A stretch of DNA of 7,032 bases from an uncultured Roseburia sp. (GTDB lineage: Bacteria > Bacillota > Clostridia > Lachnospirales > Lachnospiraceae), in the NCBI GenBank assembly GCA_946055175.1, contig CAMGET010000065.1, positions 1 to 7,032 on the forward strand. Direction: 5' to 3'. A program made the translations under genes and the position numbers. The notes below the pieces were generated by a model that made no database searches, was not told where the DNA came from, and was given only the letters and a program-made list of their open reading frames with translations. Shown here one piece after another: positions 1 through 5,771 of the stretch (its first letter is position 1; each line of letters begins with the position of its first letter).

Positions 1-6
1 AAATAC

Positions 7-1077
7 CTATTTCTCAATTACCCCTCCGCCCAGCACCACATCTCCATCATATAGTACTGCCGCCTGCCCCGGTGTAATGGCACGCTGCGGTTCATCAAAA
101 ACGACATGTATCTTCTGCTCAGAAACCGGTATGACCGTCGCCCATTCCTCCGACTTGCGATAACGAATCTTTACCTTGCAACGAAAAGACTCCGTCGGTG
201 CAGTTCCTGAAATCCAGTTGACATCACTTACGTCCATCTCCGTGGAAAGCAACTCCTCTGCTTCTCCTAGCACCACGGTATTATCTTCCGGTCGGATTTC
301 ACACACATACATCGGCTTTGCAAAAGAAATCCCAAGATTTTTCCGCTGTCCAACGGTATAACGGATGATTCCTTTATGCCTGCCCAGTACCTTCCCGTCT
401 TTATCTACGAAATTTCCTTCCTCACATGGCGTTCCCCGATGCTGCTCAATCACTGCTGCATAATCTCCGTTTGGTACAAAGCAGATATCCTGGCTGTCCG
501 CCTTATGTGCATTCACAAATCCGTTTTTTTCTGCAATTGCACGGGTTTCTACTTTGGTCAATCCACCCAGGGGATACTTCGTATGCGCTAACTGGTCCTG
601 AGTCATGGTATAGAGCACATAGCTCTGGTCCTTCGTATCATCCACTGCTTTTTTCAGCAAATATTTTTTTGTCTCGATATCATATTCAATTCTGGCATAG
701 TGACCGGTCACGACATATTCACAGTTCAACAGTTTCGCCCGTTCATAAAGCTTGTCAAATTTCATATACCGGTTACAATCGATGCAGGGATTCGGTGTGA
801 GTCCTGCTTCATAACTACATACAAATTTTTCAATAATTTTTTCTTTGAAATCCTCACTGAAATTAAACACATAATGCGGCATGCCAAGTGAATAGGCTAC
901 CATGCGGGCATCCTCCACATCATCCAGAGAACAGCAGGTGTGCTCTTTCGGAATTCCCGCATCCTCATTATGAAATAATTTCATCGTACATCCTATGCAC
1001 TCATATCCTTCCTCTATCATCAGCTTCGCAGCAACACTACTGTCCACGCCGCCGCTCATCGCTATTAGTGCCTTCAT
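7..1077 (-). CDS. mnmA: tRNA-specific 2-thiouridylase MnmA
   Basis: MnmA activates C2 of the wobble uridine (U34) of Lys, Glu and Gln tRNAs with ATP and inserts sulfur delivered as persulfide from a cysteine desulfurase; it is cytosolic. Seen: the PP-loop ATP-pyrophosphatase motif SGGVDSS at residues 8-14, the NPC motif with catalytic Cys98, the DICF motif with the second catalytic Cys199 (close to the E. coli Cys102/Cys199 pair), TGHYAR after the first Cys, and a C-terminal beta-barrel portion ending GQAAVLYDGDVVLGGGVI. The 356-aa length is normal and the gene is complete, ending with TAG six bases from the window edge. Two ATG codons are adjacent (1080 and 1077). GGAGG at 1083-1087 lies only 2 nt from the first but 5 nt from the second, so the second was chosen. 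It follows the binding-protein gene across a 71-bp gap with a modest terminator and no obvious own promoter, so it may be expressed by read-through. Confidence 0.96.
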   Translation of the reverse strand: MKALIAMSGGVDSSVAAKLMIEEGYECIGCTMKLFHNEDAGIPKEHTCCSLDDVEDARMVAYSLGMPHYVFNFSEDFKEKIIEKFVCSYEAGLTPNPCIDCNRYMKFDKLYERAKLLNCEYVVTGHYARIEYDIETKKYLLKKAVDDTKDQSYVLYTMTQDQLAHTKYPLGGLTKVETRAIAEKNGFVNAHKADSQDICFVPNGDYAAVIEQHRGTPCEEGNFVDKDGKVLGRHKGIIRYTVGQRKNLGISFAKPMYVCEIRPEDNTVVLGEAEELLSTEMDVSDVNWISGTAPTESFRCKVKIRYRKSEEWATVIPVSEQKIHVVFDEPQRAITPGQAAVLYDGDVVLGGGVIEK

Positions 1078-1099
1078 CATATCCTCCCTTATTTACAGC

Positions 1100-1127
1100 A
1101 AAATACGGGAAACATTATCGTTTCCCG
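1100..1127 (-). terminator. intercistronic intrinsic terminator, probably partial
   Basis: On the minus strand a perfect 8-bp stem CGGGAAAC / GTTTCCCG (arms 1120-1127 and 1106-1113) encloses the 6-nt loop GATAAT and is followed by TATTTTGC. The stem is good but the U-tract is short and interrupted, so only partial termination is expected. It sits 21 bp after the binding-protein stop codon and 22 bp before the mnmA ribosome-binding site, where it could reduce mnmA expression relative to the transporter. Confidence 0.7.
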
Positions 1128-1148
1128 CAAATTTGCATTATTTACTTC

Positions 1149-2009
1149 CTATTTTGTAACTCCGCCTTCTACAACCAGACTTTCTTCATAATCAAGCCCG
1201 TAGGTATCAGCCAAAGTTGCTTCATAGGCTGCATGGAAAAACTGCTCCTCGCCCAATACCTTGATTTCCTCATTGAGCCAATTCAATAAGCTCTCATTTC
1301 CTTTTGAAACAGCCGGTGCAATCGTATCCTGACTTCCAAGAGATGGAATTCCTACCGTGTAACCGGTATTTTGTAATGCAAATGCGATAACCTCTGTATT
1401 ATCGTTTGCCCAGGCAACTCCGTTTCCGTTTTCAAATGCATTCTTGGCATTTGCGTAGGAATCATATTTCTGAAGCTTGATATCCGGATAATTTTTCACA
1501 AGATAAGTTTCTGCGGTTGTTCCGGAAATGACGATAATCTCCTCGTCTGTCCCAATATCATCCAGGCTTTCAATCACATGGTCATCCTTTGATACCACAC
1601 CCAGAGCAACATTCATGTATGGCAATGCAAAGTCTACTTCTTCGGCACGTTCCTCTGTCACGGTAAAGTTGGCAAGAATAATATCTACTTTTCCTGTCTG
1701 TAAGTACTCGATACGATTTGCTGCTTCTGTAGACACATAATTAATTTCAACGCCCAAATCCTCTCCGATACGGTTTGCAAAGTAAACATCATAGCCTTGG
1801 TATTCTCCGTTTTCATCTACATATCCAAATGGGTTCTTATCGGAAAATACACCAATATTGATGACACCGCTCTCTTTAATTTCCTCTAAACTGCGGTAAA
1901 CCGTATCGCTGCCGGATGCACCCGTTCCCTTACTGCCGCATGCTGCCGCCAAAATAGTAAATACAATCATCCATGCTACTGCCAATCTTTTTCCTAATCT
2001 CTTCATCAT
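1149..2009 (-). CDS. amino-acid ABC transporter substrate-binding lipoprotein, CjaA-like (probable cysteine binder)
   Basis: Extracellular solute-binding protein of the polar amino acid family (SBP_bac_3), expected to capture its ligand outside the membrane and hand it to the permeases encoded just upstream. Seen: a basic start, a hydrophobic stretch and a lipobox-like LAAAC with Cys24 as the lipidation site; then two-lobed SBP sequence with GVFSDKNPFGYVDENG, a QGYDV motif, ANRIEYLQTGKVDIILANFT, TEERAEEVDF (this Arg usually binds the ligand carboxylate), SGTTAETYL and WANDNTEV (the Asp usually binds the amino group). The pattern, including the late EEQFFHAAYEATL and the VVEGG tail, closely resembles my recollection of Campylobacter CjaA, a cysteine-binding protein; no alignment was run. 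Length 286 aa is typical. The first ATG was chosen because GGAGAG lies upstream at suitable spacing. It starts 20 bp after the ATPase stop. The predicted mature protein contains one Cys (the lipid anchor) and one Met. Substrate call: cysteine or cystine likely, another polar amino acid possible. Confidence 0.9.
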   Translation of the reverse strand: MMKRLGKRLAVAWMIVFTILAAACGSKGTGASGSDTVYRSLEEIKESGVINIGVFSDKNPFGYVDENGEYQGYDVYFANRIGEDLGVEINYVSTEAANRIEYLQTGKVDIILANFTVTEERAEEVDFALPYMNVALGVVSKDDHVIESLDDIGTDEEIIVISGTTAETYLVKNYPDIKLQKYDSYANAKNAFENGNGVAWANDNTEVIAFALQNTGYTVGIPSLGSQDTIAPAVSKGNESLLNWLNEEIKVLGEEQFFHAAYEATLADTYGLDYEESLVVEGGVTK

Positions 2010-2029
2010 AATCTCTCCTCTTTTCCTCT

Positions 2030-2776
2030 TTATTTCCTTTTATATTCAAACATATTTAAAAACTGCTTTGCCCGCTCCGTTTCCGGATGGGAAAAAAATT
2101 GTTCCGGTTTGGAATTCTCAATGATTTTTCCATCATCGATAAAAATAATCCGGTCAGCCACCGCTTTTGCGAACTGCATCTCGTGTGTCACAATAATCAT
2201 GGTACGTCCCTGTTCGGCCAGTTCTAAAATCACATCCAGCACCTCACGGACCATTTCCGGATCCAATGCTGCGGTCACTTCATCAAACAGTAAAATTTCC
2301 GGATGCATACACAATGCACGCACAATCGCAATTCGTTGTTTCTGTCCGCCGGAAAGCTGTCTCGGATAGCTATTTGCTTTATCCTCCAGGCCTACACGTT
2401 TTAATAGTTCGAACGCTTCTGCCTTTACTTCTTCCTCTCTTCTTTTCTGTACCTTCACCGGTGCCAGTAAGATGTTATTCAGTACGGTCAGATGCGGAAA
2501 CAGCTCATAGCATTGAAATACCATGCCGATTTTTTGACGGAGTACTGTGATATTTTTGCCCTCCTGCTCTATTTTTTCACCCCGAAGGCAAATCTCTCCA
2601 CCCTGTATGGATTCTAAGGCATTGATACATCGAAGCAGCGTACTCTTTCCACAGCCGCTGGAGCCAACCACCACAATCACTTCGCCCTTGTGAACCGTCA
2701 AACTCACATCATCTAAAATGACATTTTCTCCATACTGTTTTGTCAGATGTTCAATTGTAAGTAATTCCTCTGCCAA
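2030..2776 (-). CDS. amino-acid ABC transporter ATP-binding protein (GlnQ/TcyN type)
   Basis: Cytoplasmic ATPase subunit that powers uptake with the two neighbouring permeases. Seen, numbered from the TTG start: Walker A GSSGCGKST at 38-46, the Q-loop in MVFQCYELFPHLT with Gln88, the ABC signature LSGGQ at 141-145 followed by KQR, Walker B ILLFDE at 161-166 running into VTAALDPE (Val where many relatives have Pro), and the H-loop His198 in IIVTHEM. The chosen start is TTG at 2776, not the in-frame upstream codon at 2836. A perfect GGAGG lies 7 nt before TTG and overlaps the permease stop, the resulting N-terminus LAEELLTIEHLTKQYG fits the family, and the 248-aa length is standard. The longer version would overlap the permease by 56 bp. 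The gap to the permease is 4 bp, suggesting translational coupling. Substrate is set by the binding protein, not by this subunit. Confidence 0.95.
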   Translation of the reverse strand: MAEELLTIEHLTKQYGENVILDDVSLTVHKGEVIVVVGSSGCGKSTLLRCINALESIQGGEICLRGEKIEQEGKNITVLRQKIGMVFQCYELFPHLTVLNNILLAPVKVQKRREEEVKAEAFELLKRVGLEDKANSYPRQLSGGQKQRIAIVRALCMHPEILLFDEVTAALDPEMVREVLDVILELAEQGRTMIIVTHEMQFAKAVADRIIFIDDGKIIENSKPEQFFSHPETERAKQFLNMFEYKRK

Positions 2777-2780
2777 AAGC

Positions 2781-3455
2781 TCACCTCCACCTCTTTTCCA
2801 GATAGGCTGCCAGCCGGCTGATTGGCCAGCAGGCAATAAAGTATAAAAGAAATACCGTTAAATAGATTCCAAATGCTGCGTTCGGACTCGACATCCGGTT
2901 TGCTTCAATAATCTGTTGTGCTACCTTTAGCACCTCCACAACCCCAATCATCAGAATCAGACTGGTGGTTTTTATCATACGCGTGATTAAATTGATGGAC
3001 AAAGGAAGTAGTCTTCTCACTGTCTGTGGAATAATCACGTAAAAATAGGGCTGGCTCCTGTGTAATCCTAAAGCTTCACTGCTTTCATACTGATGCTTTG
3101 GGATACTGATGAGTGCACCTCTTACCAAATCACTCATTTCTGCCGTTCCCCATAGGGTAAATACAAAAACAGCTGCCGTTTCTCCGGATAAATCCCAACC
3201 AAAAGCTCTCGTCGTTCCAAAATATACGAGAAACAGTAAAACCAGTTGCGGCATAATCCGAATGAATTCTAAATATACTCTGTAGATTCCTTTTATAATG
3301 GGATTCTTCCCGTTTACAAGCATTCCAATCAAAATTCCCAATAGAATGCTTAGCCCAATTGCAATCAGGCTGATTTTTAATGCCACTCCTAATCCGGCAA
3401 GAAGCCGCATCAGATTGTTTCCTTTCAGTAATACTTCAATCCCCAAATCCGGCAT
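2781..3455 (-). CDS. amino-acid ABC transporter permease, second subunit
   Basis: Integral membrane subunit of the polar amino acid (HisM/GlnP) permease family. Seen: about five hydrophobic segments, beginning with the helix after NNLMRLLAGLGVALK, and the cytoplasmic EAA-type loop (SSEALGLHRSQPYFYVIIPQ, followed by TVRRLLP) that couples to the ATPase. Length 224 aa is normal. The ATG at 3455 (giving MPDLGIEV) was chosen over a TTG at 3485: it has an AAAGGCGGG purine tract upstream and leaves a 20-bp overlap with the preceding permease, a common arrangement for coupled subunits. The other permease gene differs clearly in sequence, so the channel is probably a heterodimer. Its stop codon is embedded in the ribosome-binding site of the ATPase gene. 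Confidence 0.93.
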   Translation of the reverse strand: MPDLGIEVLLKGNNLMRLLAGLGVALKISLIAIGLSILLGILIGMLVNGKNPIIKGIYRVYLEFIRIMPQLVLLFLVYFGTTRAFGWDLSGETAAVFVFTLWGTAEMSDLVRGALISIPKHQYESSEALGLHRSQPYFYVIIPQTVRRLLPLSINLITRMIKTTSLILMIGVVEVLKVAQQIIEANRMSSPNAAFGIYLTVFLLYFIACWPISRLAAYLEKRWR

Positions 3456-4095
3456 ATCGTACCCGCCTTTCCAGCAAACTGCCAAAGATTGAAATCGGCA
3501 GTAAAATAATCAGATAAAATACCACCAAAAGGAATAGACTTTCCGTCGTCTTATAATATAAGCCAATCAGATCTTTTGTCGTAAACATCAGATCCATCAG
3601 GCTGACAGCGCTAAAGACACTGGTTTCTTTCAACAAAAATATGACATTTGCCATAAATGCCGGAATACTGATGGAAACGGCCTGCGGCAGTATCACATAC
3701 CGCATTGTCTGAAAACGATTCATGCCAAGACTTTGTGCACTTTCCAACTGCACCTTATCTACTGCTTCAAGGCCGCTTCGGAAGGCTTCTGACATATAGC
3801 TTCCGCCCAGAAAAGAAAGCCCTGCAATACCACAGATTTCTGCGTTTGTGGGGATTCCTATTTTCGGAAGCCCGTAATAGATAAAAAACAGCTGCACCAG
3901 CAATGGCGTATTTCTACTGATTTCAATATAAATAGCTACGATTCTCTTTACTATCGGTATCTGATAGTATAATGCGAAGGAACAAATCAGCCCTATTAGT
4001 ATGGAGAAAACAATTCCCAGAATTCCTAAGCGTATCGTTAGTATGGCTGCTTTCTGATACAGCGGCAAATATTGTTCTATAAGTGACCAGTCCGT
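3436..4095 (-). CDS. amino-acid ABC transporter permease, first subunit (probable ACG start)
   Basis: First membrane subunit of the polar amino acid ABC transporter. Seen: multiple hydrophobic helices, the IYIEISRNTPLLVQLFFIYYG segment typical of the family, and the EAA loop LESAQSLGMNRFQTMRYVIL followed by PQAV. The start is unusual. The only conventional codon is TTG at 4068, which has no ribosome-binding site, whereas a perfect AAGGAGG (4104-4110) lies 8 nt upstream of an in-frame ACG at 4095. Reading from ACG adds (M)DWSLIEQY before LPLYQKAA; an N-terminus beginning MDW is what I recall for this family. I therefore place the start at ACG (219 aa). The TTG form would be 210 aa, and the frame is open up to a TAA at 4117-4119. 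A sequencing error or an ATG-to-ACG mutation is possible. It lies 26 bp after metY and overlaps the next permease by 20 bp. Confidence 0.88.
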   Translation of the reverse strand, partial: TDWSLIEQYLPLYQKAAILTIRLGILGIVFSILIGLICSFALYYQIPIVKRIVAIYIEISRNTPLLVQLFFIYYGLPKIGIPTNAEICGIAGLSFLGGSYMSEAFRSGLEAVDKVQLESAQSLGMNRFQTMRYVILPQAVSISIPAFMANVIFLLKETSVFSAVSLMDLMFTTKDLIGLYYKTTESLFLLVVFYLIILLPISIFGSLLERRVRYAGFGD

Positions 4096-4103
4096 AACTG
4101 TTT

Positions 4104-4110
4104 CCTCCTT
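4104..4110 (-). promoter_or_regulatory. Shine-Dalgarno of the first permease, pointing to ACG
   Basis: AAGGAGG on the minus strand matches the anti-SD fully. The next 8 nt are AAACAGTT, then ACG GAC TGG in the permease frame. No ATG, GTG or TTG occurs in frame until 4068, 35 nt past the SD, so this site argues for initiation at the ACG. Confidence 0.7.
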
Positions 4111-4121
4111 CCTTTCTTATT

Positions 4122-5405
4122 TTATTTTAAAGCTGCAAAACCACGCTCCAAATCTTCAATGATGTCATCGATATGCTCTGTACCGATGGATAAGCGAATG
4201 GTGTTTTGCTTAATTCCCTGGTCAGCAAGTTCTTCTTCGGACAATTGAGAATGTGTGGTTGTTGCCGGATGAATCACCAGACTTTTCACATCTGCCACAT
4301 TTGCAAGAAGTGAGAAAAGTTCTAAGTGATCAATAAAAGCATGTGCCTCCTTTTGTCCACCCTTAATCTCAAAGGTAAAAATACTTGCACCGCCATTCGG
4401 AAAATATTTTTCATAAAGTGCATGGTCCGGGTGTTCCGGCAGAGACGGATGATTCACATGCTCTACCAGCGGATGCTTGGTGAGATACTCTACGACCTTC
4501 TTGGTATTCTCTGCGTGACGATCCAGTCTTAAGGAAAGTGTCTCTACTCCCTGTAACAAAAGGAATGCATTGAAAGGTGAAATCGTTGCTCCCGTGTCAC
4601 GTAAAAGAATGGCTCTCACATAGGTAACAAAGGCTGCCGGTCCTGCTGCATCCACAAAGGATACTCCATGATAGCTCGGGTTTGCTTCGGAAATTGCCGG
4701 ATATCTTCCGCTTGCTTTCCAGTCAAACTTTCCGGAATCCACGATGATTCCGCCAAGAGTCGTTCCATGACCTCCGATAAACTTTGTTGCGGAATGAACC
4801 ACGATATCTGCACCATGCTCAATCGGGCGAATCAGATACGGTGTACCAAAGGTATTATCAATAACAAGCGGCAATCCGTGCTTATGTGCAATTTCTGCAA
4901 TTGCATCAATATCCGGGATATCACTGTTTGGATTTCCCAAAGTCTCTAAATAGATGGCTTTTGTATTTTCCTGAATCGCTCCTTCCACTTCCTCTAAATT
5001 GTGGGCATCCACAAAAGTAGTGGTAATTCCCTGCCGTGGAAGAGTATGCGCCAGTAAATTATAGCTTCCACCATAAATGGTTTTCTGTGCTACTATATGC
5101 TCGCCGGCCTCTGCTAATGCCTGTACCGTGTAAGCAATTGCTGCTGCACCGGATGCAAGTGCAAGTGCAGCCACACCGCCTTCTAATGCTGCAATTCTTT
5201 TTTCTAACACATCCTGCGTGGTATTGGTCAATCTGCCGTAAATATTTCCTGCATCAGCCAGGCCAAAACGTGCTGCTGCATGTGCAGAGTCACGGAATAC
5301 ATAAGAAGTGGTCTGATAAATCGGTACGGCTCTTGCATCGGTTGCCGGGTCCGGCTGTTCCTGTCCTACGTGTAACTGAAGTGTTTCAAATCTGTATTCG
5401 CTCAT
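4122..5405 (-). CDS. metY: O-acetylhomoserine sulfhydrylase (O-acetylhomoserine aminocarboxypropyltransferase)
   Basis: Cytosolic PLP enzyme of the Cys/Met metabolism (gamma-family) fold that makes homocysteine from O-acetyl-L-homoserine and sulfide. Seen, numbered from the chosen start: FETLQLHVGQEQPDPATDAR at 6-25, PIYQTTSYVF at 28-37, the phosphate-contacting IYGR at 55-58, VIDNTFGTPY with Asp183 facing the PLP ring nitrogen, and the PLP lysine Lys208 in HSATKFIGGHG. The 427-aa length and ETLQLH start fit MetY rather than the shorter MetB/MetC (about 380-400 aa). The ATG at 5405 was chosen because AGAGG (5415-5419) lies 9 nt upstream; an ATG at 5432 has no SD and would add a lysine-rich tail. 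It is the first large gene after the Cys leader and attenuator and is followed 26 bp later by the ABC permease. The protein has no cysteine and no methionine beyond the initiator, unusual for 427 residues. Use of O-acetylserine as a side substrate is possible. Confidence 0.95.
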   Translation of the reverse strand: MSEYRFETLQLHVGQEQPDPATDARAVPIYQTTSYVFRDSAHAAARFGLADAGNIYGRLTNTTQDVLEKRIAALEGGVAALALASGAAAIAYTVQALAEAGEHIVAQKTIYGGSYNLLAHTLPRQGITTTFVDAHNLEEVEGAIQENTKAIYLETLGNPNSDIPDIDAIAEIAHKHGLPLVIDNTFGTPYLIRPIEHGADIVVHSATKFIGGHGTTLGGIIVDSGKFDWKASGRYPAISEANPSYHGVSFVDAAGPAAFVTYVRAILLRDTGATISPFNAFLLLQGVETLSLRLDRHAENTKKVVEYLTKHPLVEHVNHPSLPEHPDHALYEKYFPNGGASIFTFEIKGGQKEAHAFIDHLELFSLLANVADVKSLVIHPATTTHSQLSEEELADQGIKQNTIRLSIGTEHIDDIIEDLERGFAALK

Positions 5406-5471
5406 AATATGTTTCCTCTTTTCTTTTTTCATTTTATTTTTGTATGTAATATTTTTCCGGCTTTTTTAAGC

Positions 5472-5505
5472 AAAAAAATACCGGGTGCGTATTCTTAGCT
5501 CCCGG
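5472..5505 (-). terminator. attenuator: intrinsic terminator in the metY leader
   Basis: On the minus strand, CCGGGAGC (5498-5505) pairs with GCACCCGG (5481-5488): five G-C pairs, an A-A mismatch and two more G-C pairs around a 9-nt loop, followed by TATTTTTTTG. It lies 24 bp after the leader-ORF stop and 67 bp before the metY start, downstream of the promoter, so it would end transcription before metY unless overridden. Seven of the eight nucleotides of its 5' arm are also claimed by the antiterminator pairing. Confidence 0.85.
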
Positions 5506-5595
5506 GCAAATGGCAATCTACTCATATGTTACAAGTATCTATACGGATGCAAACAGTGCGCGTCAAAGCATCCGGCCATAAAATCTGCCCAGGAG
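5499..5595 (-). promoter_or_regulatory. antiterminator pairing of the metY cysteine attenuator
   Basis: CTCCTGGGCAGAT (5583-5595, leader codons 20-24) can pair with ATTTGCCCGGGAG (5499-5511): 13 continuous pairs, two of them G-U. The second segment contains most of the terminator 5' arm, so the two structures exclude each other. The 71-nt interval contains a separate perfect 7-bp hairpin, CGGATGC / GCATCCG (5568-5574 with 5544-5550, 17-nt loop), that could bring the arms together. A ribosome stalled on the Cys codons at 5607-5615 would end near codon 19-20, leaving the first segment free; a ribosome moving past would cover it. Pairing was found by eye; no folding energies were computed. Confidence 0.7.
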
Positions 5596-5654
5596 TACTG
5601 CATTCGACAACAACACATGATTTTATTTCTAAGTTTTACAAAATAGGTAGTCAT
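5529..5654 (-). CDS. cysteine-rich 41-aa leader peptide upstream of metY
   Basis: A short ORF with a perfect GGAGG (5661-5665) 6 nt before ATG. It encodes 41 residues: MTTYFVKLRNKIM, then Cys14-Cys15-Cys16 (TGT TGT TGT at 5607-5615), then RMQYSWADFMAG, Cys29, FDAH, Cys34, LHPYRYL and TAA. Five of 41 residues are Cys and four are Met including the initiator, in contrast to the sulfur-poor MetY downstream. It begins about 38 nt after the predicted transcription start and is followed by an intrinsic terminator before metY. This matches a classical attenuation leader whose translation reports Cys-tRNA charging. The peptide itself probably has no function after synthesis. Polycysteine leader ORFs acting as cysteine-responsive attenuators have been reported in mycobacteria; I know of no described case in this type of bacterium. 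There are no membrane segments. Confidence 0.8.
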   Translation of the reverse strand: MTTYFVKLRNKIMCCCRMQYSWADFMAGCFDAHCLHPYRYL

Positions 5655-5698
5655 GTTTTACCTCCAACTAATCTCTACGATTTTTCTTCGTTGAAGAG

Positions 5699-5727
5699 AT
5701 AATAGCATTATCAACCTACCTTGTCAA
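5699..5727 (-). promoter_or_regulatory. sigma-A-type promoter of the leader-metY-transporter operon
   Basis: The minus strand has a perfect -35 TTGACA (5722-5727), a 17-bp spacer, and a -10 TATTAT (5699-5704) with one mismatch to TATAAT. The predicted start of transcription is near the A at 5692, giving a 38-nt leader before the Cys-rich ORF. The -35 lies inside a 21-bp dyad, suggesting repressor control. Confidence 0.8.
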
Positions 5728-5733
5728 TAGGTT
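5713..5733 (-). promoter_or_regulatory. putative operator: dyad AACCTA-N9-TAGGTT over the -35
   Basis: A perfect 6-bp inverted repeat, AACCTA (5728-5733) and TAGGTT (5713-5718) on the minus strand, flanks nine bases that contain most of the -35 element. The position fits steric repression. Size and composition resemble sites of Rrf2-family regulators such as CymR/IscR, which act on cysteine metabolism in Firmicutes, but the regulator identity is inference only. Confidence 0.4.
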
Positions 5734-5771
5734 TATTGATTTAATTTGATAAAGTTTTCCAATTCTCTAAC

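Noticed and set aside
176..1289. Plus-strand open frames opposite mnmA and the binding-protein gene
   Set aside because: They are antisense shadows of well-supported minus-strand genes, with no family resemblance or ribosome-binding sites.
2777..2836. Longer N-terminus for the ATPase
   Set aside because: It would overlap the permease gene by 56 bp and add a glycine-rich stretch not expected in the family. The TTG at 2776 has a perfect ribosome-binding site at 7 nt.
5406..5432. Upstream ATG for metY at 5432
   Set aside because: There is no ribosome-binding site before it, and the added residues are a lysine-rich run encoded by A-rich leader; the ATG at 5405 has AGAGG at suitable distance.
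5433..5700. T-box or SAM riboswitch in the metY leader
   Set aside because: No T-box antiterminator core (the TGG-AACC-GCG type motif) and no SAM-I core was recognised. The region is instead filled by a translated ORF with a good ribosome-binding site and a classical terminator/antiterminator pair.
5670..5700. ATCTCT ... AGAGAT inverted repeat at the transcription start as a riboregulator or operator
   Set aside because: The arms are 6 bp with an 18-bp interval and partly precede the predicted transcript start, so an RNA stem is unlikely; evidence is too weak to list as a feature.
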